Assembly: GCA_020636135.1 (NCBI GenBank)
Contig: JACJYK010000001.1
Location: forward strand, 2,032,501 to 2,096,500
Length of the DNA: 64,000 nucleotides
Direction: 5' to 3'
Origin: Lewinellaceae bacterium
GTDB lineage: Bacteria > Bacteroidota > Bacteroidia > Chitinophagales > Saprospiraceae
In this document: positions 60,497 through 64,000 of the stretch, piece after piece
Numbering within the stretch: position 1 is the stretch's first letter
Layout: every line of letters begins with the position of its first letter
Translations under genes and position numbers: made by a program
The notes under the pieces: generated by a model
The model's database searches: none
Told to the model about the DNA's origin: nothing
The model's input: the letters and a program-made list of their open reading frames with translations, nothing else

Positions 60497-60526
60497 CAAA
60501 TGTACAAAATATACAGCACTGCTCAA
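60497..60526 (-). promoter_or_regulatory. Predicted pyrE promoter inside the 5' end of the Nudix gene
   Basis: On the minus strand TTG (60526-60524), 19 bases, TACATTTG (60504-60497) matches the phylum consensus. The -7 ends 16 bases upstream of the pyrE start, and the whole element overlaps the first codons of the divergent Nudix gene. Confidence 0.6.
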
Positions 60527-61114
60527 GTTTGTTGCCTGGCTACTCCTCAGGAGTTATTGCCAAATCTGACCGGAACGTTGCAAGCTCCTGTTGTTCCTTT
60601 TTTCAATAAGCGGGTTTTCAGTTCGTACCTGGGGCGCACCGAATATCCGCAGGTGACCTTTTTTGCCGACGACCTGGAGCAATTATGGGGCGTCTATAAA
60701 AAACAGTTCATTTACCTGGAGGCTGCCGGTGGGTTGGTATTTAACCAGGATAACAACCTGCTGGTCATTTTTCGCCGGGGATCCTGGGATCTGCCCAAAG
60801 GGAAGGTTGATCCGGGCGAAACACTCCAGGAGACCGCTATGCGTGAGGTAATGGAAGAGACGGGTATCCTGACGAAAATCCTGGCTGACCTGCCTCCCAC
60901 TTATCACACCTATCCTTACAGAGATGGCATTGCCCTGAAAAAGTCCGTCTGGTACGAAATGCAATGGACCGAGGGCCAGATAAAGCTCCAGGCAGAAGAA
61001 GATATCGAGGACCATGCCTGGATAGCTCCCCAGCAGTTTTTAGAGAAATACCATCCGATCTACCCCAGTATCCGCGAAGTGGTGACAGCTTACCTGGACA
61101 AACATCCGCATTAG
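60500..61114 (+). CDS. Nudix hydrolase
   Basis: A 204 aa Nudix protein. The Nudix box is at 101-123 (GKVDPGETLQETAMREVMEE then TGI), matching GX5EX7REUXEEXGU exactly, with E119/E120 as metal ligands. SWDLPKGKV is the preceding strand. A 70-residue N-terminal part is unassigned. Its start is 18 bp from the divergent pyrE start. Substrate (nucleotide diphosphate or related) is not predictable. Confidence 0.9.
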   Translation: MYKIYSTAQVCCLATPQELLPNLTGTLQAPVVPFFNKRVFSSYLGRTEYPQVTFFADDLEQLWGVYKKQFIYLEAAGGLVFNQDNNLLVIFRRGSWDLPKGKVDPGETLQETAMREVMEETGILTKILADLPPTYHTYPYRDGIALKKSVWYEMQWTEGQIKLQAEEDIEDHAWIAPQQFLEKYHPIYPSIREVVTAYLDKHPH

Positions 61115-61148
61115 ATCCATAATAGGTCTAAAAGAGAAAGTCTTGCAA

Positions 61149-63617
61149 TCAGTTCTTTTGATTCGGGTTTAAGATGTTGTCAATACGAACGAGGATATCC
61201 TCAAGATGTCCCTTTTTCTCCGGTAGTCCTGAGGATCGGCTGATGGAAGCCACAACATCACCACGCAAGGTCTTCAGTTGTTGCCGGATAATTGGCTTGA
61301 TGTCCGATTCGGTCACCTTCACATCTTCATCCTTCATCAGTGTACCCAGCACATCAAGATAACCGCGTTGCAAATTACGTCTGAAAGCATCCGGTGTCTG
61401 TGTGTTGGTCAGCTCACTCCATATCGTCTCACGGGTTGAATTCATCAGTTCATCCAGACTGTAAGCAGAGATCGGATAGAGCGCTTTTTGTTCCATCAAT
61501 CGCAGGAGACGTTCCTTGTCATAGAGGCTATTGAGGGTTCGCAATTGCAGTGACCGGACATTTTCCATGGTGCCCACAGGGTCAATCCTTTCGAGGATGT
61601 CCGGTACTAATAACCAGTTAGGTGTTGTGAAAACATTGTGATTCAGCCAGTTAACAGCTCCTGCTTGCCGTGCTTTTGGAACCTGCAGGTACACCGGACT
61701 GTCTTCATCTGCTGTCTTCCGGTATTCGTAGACACCGCCGACATTCATAGTCACGTGCCCGATATATCTGCGGTATTGGCCGATAACGGCATTGTACATA
61801 TCTTCCAATTCTTCAAATTCTTTTCCTTCCTGGGAGGACCAATCGATCAACTGAGGTACGATCCTTTTTAGATTGTTAAGCCCCATGTCACTGGCATAAA
61901 CCGCGTCGTCACCGAGGTCTTCAGTTTGTGAGGACGGGTCGATGCCATTCACATGACCAAAGCGGTAGATCGGATTTCCGGATTTCTCCTTCACCCATTG
62001 ATTTAGCGTGGACCGTTCAGAGTCCTTGGTGCTTCCCGGAATAATCCGGTAACCGTAGGTTATTGACCAATCGTCATACGGACCGATGCCAGGATAGAAA
62101 TTCGTAACACCGTCCTCCGGCTGGGCTATGTAATTAAATCGCGCATAGTCCATGATTGAAGGAGCCGTACCATGGTTTTTGGTGAATGTCCTGGACCTGA
62201 GGGAGTCAACTTTATAGGCAACACTCGAGCCCATATTGTGGGGCAAACCCAGGGTATGACCAACTTCATGGGATGCGACAAAACGGATAAGCTGTCCCAT
62301 GACTTCCTTGTCAAATTTAACTGCCCGGGCAGCCGGATTGGAAGCTGCTGTCTGCACCAGATACCAGTTGCGAAGCAGATTCATCACATTGTGGTACCAG
62401 AGAATGTCACTTTCCAGGATTTCTCCTGTTCTGGGGTCATGCACATGAGGGCCCTGGGCATTCTGGATCTCTGTGGTGATGTAGCGAATGACGGAGTACC
62501 GTACGTCCTCGGGGCTCCAGGAAGGGTCTTCCTCTTTGGTTGGGGCGTCCATAGCCATGATGGCATTCTTAAAACCCGCTTTTTCAAATGCTTTCTGCCA
62601 GTCATTGACTCCTTGTTTGATATAAGGACGCCATTCTACCGGGGTAGCTGGATCAATGTAATAAATGATTGGCTTAACAGGCTCAACCAGTTCACCGTGG
62701 GCATAGGCTTCAGGATCCTTGGGCTCCAATCGCCAGCGGGTTATGAACTGTTCTTTCGCTGCTTTTTGTTCATCGAGGCTGTAGTTGGTATGGCTGACGC
62801 TGAAATAGGCTACCCGGCTATCGTAATAACGTGGTTGCATCGGGTGCTCCGGGAGCAGGATAAATGATTGGGTCATCTCCACCGAAAGTGTTTGGGTCAG
62901 TTGATTGTCGGGCAGAGACCTGCCGCGGAATGTGAGTACATGAACCACCTCTACATTTTGGGGGAATGCCCGCATGGATTGTACAAAGGATCGCTTATTA
63001 TCCAGGTTCTGGATGTCAAAATTCTTGCGTTGATTTTTCGTAAGCGGGCCGATCATTTCGACATCGGAGGTAAACAGATCCGTGACATCAATGACCAGAT
63101 TGGTCGAATCGGTATTAAATGTTTTGATCGGGAAGGTCATGATGACCGGTTCAAAGTTGTTGTTTTTGACCGACTCATAAACCGGATTGTCCGGGTCTGC
63201 GGTACTTGAATACGAAACCGACCGCAGAAGAACCTGATCACCCAGCCGCTGCCAGCGAATCACTTGTTGTGGCCGGCTCTTCATACCTGCGCCACCAAAG
63301 GATAAATTGTTGACATAACCGGATATTCGTGATACGACCAGCATTTCTTTTTCAAGCAAGCCAAAAGGCAGTTCGAAATAGGTCTTGTCATCAACCTGAT
63401 GGACCGTCATCAGTCCGGCTTCACTTTGTGCTTCCGGGGTAATGATCTCTTTGTAAGGCTTGAATTTTCCCGGTTTCTTTTTCGGTGCTTCAGGCTTTAT
63501 CGTATCTGCTTGTACTACCGGCGGTGGTGTTTTCTTTTTGAATACTTGTGCTTCAGCGGGAATGAGTAAAAGCCCGGCAAACGCCAGGGCTAAGGGCATT
63601 CTCAAGGATGTCCTCAT
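61149..63617 (-). CDS. Zinc-dependent metalloprotease (DUF5117/DUF5118 type)
   Basis: An 822 aa secreted protein. Signal peptide ends near IPAEAQV. A proline/lysine-rich stretch follows (residues 26-55). The zinc site is H450-E-x2-H454-x2-G457-x2-H460 (SHEVGHTLGLPHN), the metzincin HExxHxxGxxH form, and a downstream SIMDYARFNY supplies the Met-turn. Large Bacteroidota proteins with this layout are common but their targets are unknown. It stands alone on the minus strand. Confidence 0.9.
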   Translation of the reverse strand: MRTSLRMPLALAFAGLLLIPAEAQVFKKKTPPPVVQADTIKPEAPKKKPGKFKPYKEIITPEAQSEAGLMTVHQVDDKTYFELPFGLLEKEMLVVSRISGYVNNLSFGGAGMKSRPQQVIRWQRLGDQVLLRSVSYSSTADPDNPVYESVKNNNFEPVIMTFPIKTFNTDSTNLVIDVTDLFTSDVEMIGPLTKNQRKNFDIQNLDNKRSFVQSMRAFPQNVEVVHVLTFRGRSLPDNQLTQTLSVEMTQSFILLPEHPMQPRYYDSRVAYFSVSHTNYSLDEQKAAKEQFITRWRLEPKDPEAYAHGELVEPVKPIIYYIDPATPVEWRPYIKQGVNDWQKAFEKAGFKNAIMAMDAPTKEEDPSWSPEDVRYSVIRYITTEIQNAQGPHVHDPRTGEILESDILWYHNVMNLLRNWYLVQTAASNPAARAVKFDKEVMGQLIRFVASHEVGHTLGLPHNMGSSVAYKVDSLRSRTFTKNHGTAPSIMDYARFNYIAQPEDGVTNFYPGIGPYDDWSITYGYRIIPGSTKDSERSTLNQWVKEKSGNPIYRFGHVNGIDPSSQTEDLGDDAVYASDMGLNNLKRIVPQLIDWSSQEGKEFEELEDMYNAVIGQYRRYIGHVTMNVGGVYEYRKTADEDSPVYLQVPKARQAGAVNWLNHNVFTTPNWLLVPDILERIDPVGTMENVRSLQLRTLNSLYDKERLLRLMEQKALYPISAYSLDELMNSTRETIWSELTNTQTPDAFRRNLQRGYLDVLGTLMKDEDVKVTESDIKPIIRQQLKTLRGDVVASISRSSGLPEKKGHLEDILVRIDNILNPNQKN

Positions 63618-63642
63618 GATTTGCGTTTTATTGATTTGATTG

Positions 63643-63674
63643 CGAATTTAGGTTTATCTGTTTATATAGACCAA
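63643..63674 (-). promoter_or_regulatory. Possible promoter of the metalloprotease gene
   Basis: On the minus strand TTGG (63674-63671), 20 bases, TAAATTCG (63650-63643): one mismatch (C for T) to the phylum consensus, 26 bases upstream of the start. Confidence 0.4.
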
Positions 63675-63756
63675 CTTATTGAATATTGTATACCCGCCTG
63701 GGTGGTGTGCCATGCCTCGCAGGTACAAATAACGATTAGCCCTGCGAACAAAATTG

Positions 63757-63764
63757 TAGATTTG
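63757..63764 (+). promoter_or_regulatory. Possible -7 element for the acyl-CoA dehydrogenase gene
   Basis: TAGATTTG matches TAnnTTTG and lies 31 bases before the start codon; no TTG at the correct distance was seen. Confidence 0.35.
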
Positions 63765-63794
63765 CAGTTTACTGTCCAATAATTGTAAGGAGCG

Positions 63795-64000
63795 ATGTTT
63801 GAAACTCAGTTGGCTAGCGAAAGTTTAACCCTGATACGGGACAGTACCCGAGATTTTGCTGAACAACACATCAGGCCCTATGTGATGGAATGGGATGAAT
63901 CCCAACATTTCCCCAAGGATGTCCTGCAGGAGATGGGCAAGTATGGTATGATGGGTGTCCTTGTACCGGAATCGTTGGGTGGAGCCGGTTTGGGTTATCA
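63795..64000 (+). CDS. Acyl-CoA dehydrogenase, N-terminal part (cut by window edge)
   Basis: The frame from ATG 63795 is open to the window end (68 full codons). It reads MFETQLASESLTLIRDSTRD, then FAEQHIRPYVMEWDESQHFP and GMMGVLVPESLGGAGLGY, the N-terminal domain of acyl-CoA dehydrogenases (PF02771). An AAGGAG ribosome-binding sequence lies 4 bases before the start, better than at most genes here. It would oxidise acyl-CoA in fatty-acid breakdown, with electrons passing to ETF. Confidence 0.9.
   Translation, partial: MFETQLASESLTLIRDSTRDFAEQHIRPYVMEWDESQHFPKDVLQEMGKYGMMGVLVPESLGGAGLGY

Noticed and set aside
1..64000. tRNA, rRNA or insertion-sequence genes
   Set aside because: I looked through the gaps for cloverleaf-like folds, transposase frames and terminal inverted repeats and saw none; a covariance-model search would be needed for a firm negative.

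Overview
The window reads as a chromosomal segment of a free-living member of the phylum Bacteroidota. The phylum call rests on several independent signs: TonB-dependent receptors (one with a carboxypeptidase-regulatory-like N-terminus), a type IX secretion (T9SS) sorting domain, a lipoprotein with the four-domain layout of the T9SS protein PorE, a fused SecDF, an arginine operon built around the succinylornithine/acetylornithine type of transcarbamylase, and several promoters of the Bacteroidota form TTG-N19/20-TAnnTTTG. Placement near Saprospiria is my inference and is less certain. No rRNA, tRNA, CRISPR array, prophage or insertion sequence was recognised.

Layout. 1-6.8 kb: a truncated Na+/solute symporter, an aldo/keto reductase overlapping a HAD phosphatase, a beta-lactamase-fold serine hydrolase, an AT-rich FRG-domain gene that looks foreign, and an SGNH lipoprotein. 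6.8-11.1 kb: a U32-family protein overlapping a single-cluster ferredoxin (probably RNA hydroxylation), then a GT2 glycosyltransferase overlapping a GT-C/TPR membrane protein. 11.2-19.4 kb: an eight-gene, almost gapless arginine operon on the minus strand (GNAT synthase, argG, argC, argD, argF', argB, argE, argH) with a promoter and a leader of about 165 nt; the transcarbamylase carries the residue that predicts succinyl rather than acetyl intermediates. 19.5-25.9 kb: a conserved helical protein of unknown function, a type II glutamine synthetase with a clear terminator, an S33 lipoprotein hydrolase, a methyltransferase, and a TetR regulator with a perfect 20-bp palindrome at its start and a second, related site at the start of the following hydrolase gene.

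26.0-29.9 kb: a four-gene overlapping operon (LVIVD beta-propeller lipoprotein, outer-membrane barrel, ECF sigma factor, and a protein joining one inner-membrane helix to an outer-membrane-barrel-like domain), the best candidate here for an undescribed envelope-signalling system. 30-38 kb: an EI24/CysZ-like membrane protein, molybdopterin genes (mocA-like, moaD, moaE), a HmuY/TonB haem-uptake pair, a pirin next to a protein with two Fe-S domains, and a di-haem peroxidase lipoprotein. 38-46.6 kb: a DUF4062-STAND ATPase, a DUF1080 protein, a PhoD phosphatase, mutS and a TerB-like protein. 46.8-52.4 kb: a T9SS cargo protein, a TonB receptor, a 159-bp array of 7-bp repeats between convergent genes, a DUF547 protein, a D-2-hydroxyacid dehydrogenase and a BON-LysM protein. 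52.7-64 kb: secDF, the PorE-like lipoprotein, a UbiA-like protein, an M42 peptidase, pyrE, a Nudix hydrolase, a metzincin-like protease and the start of an acyl-CoA dehydrogenase.

Most of the window is core metabolism and envelope biology. The accessory-looking pieces are the FRG gene, the STAND gene and the heptamer array. Family assignments come from motifs read by eye; no database search was possible.
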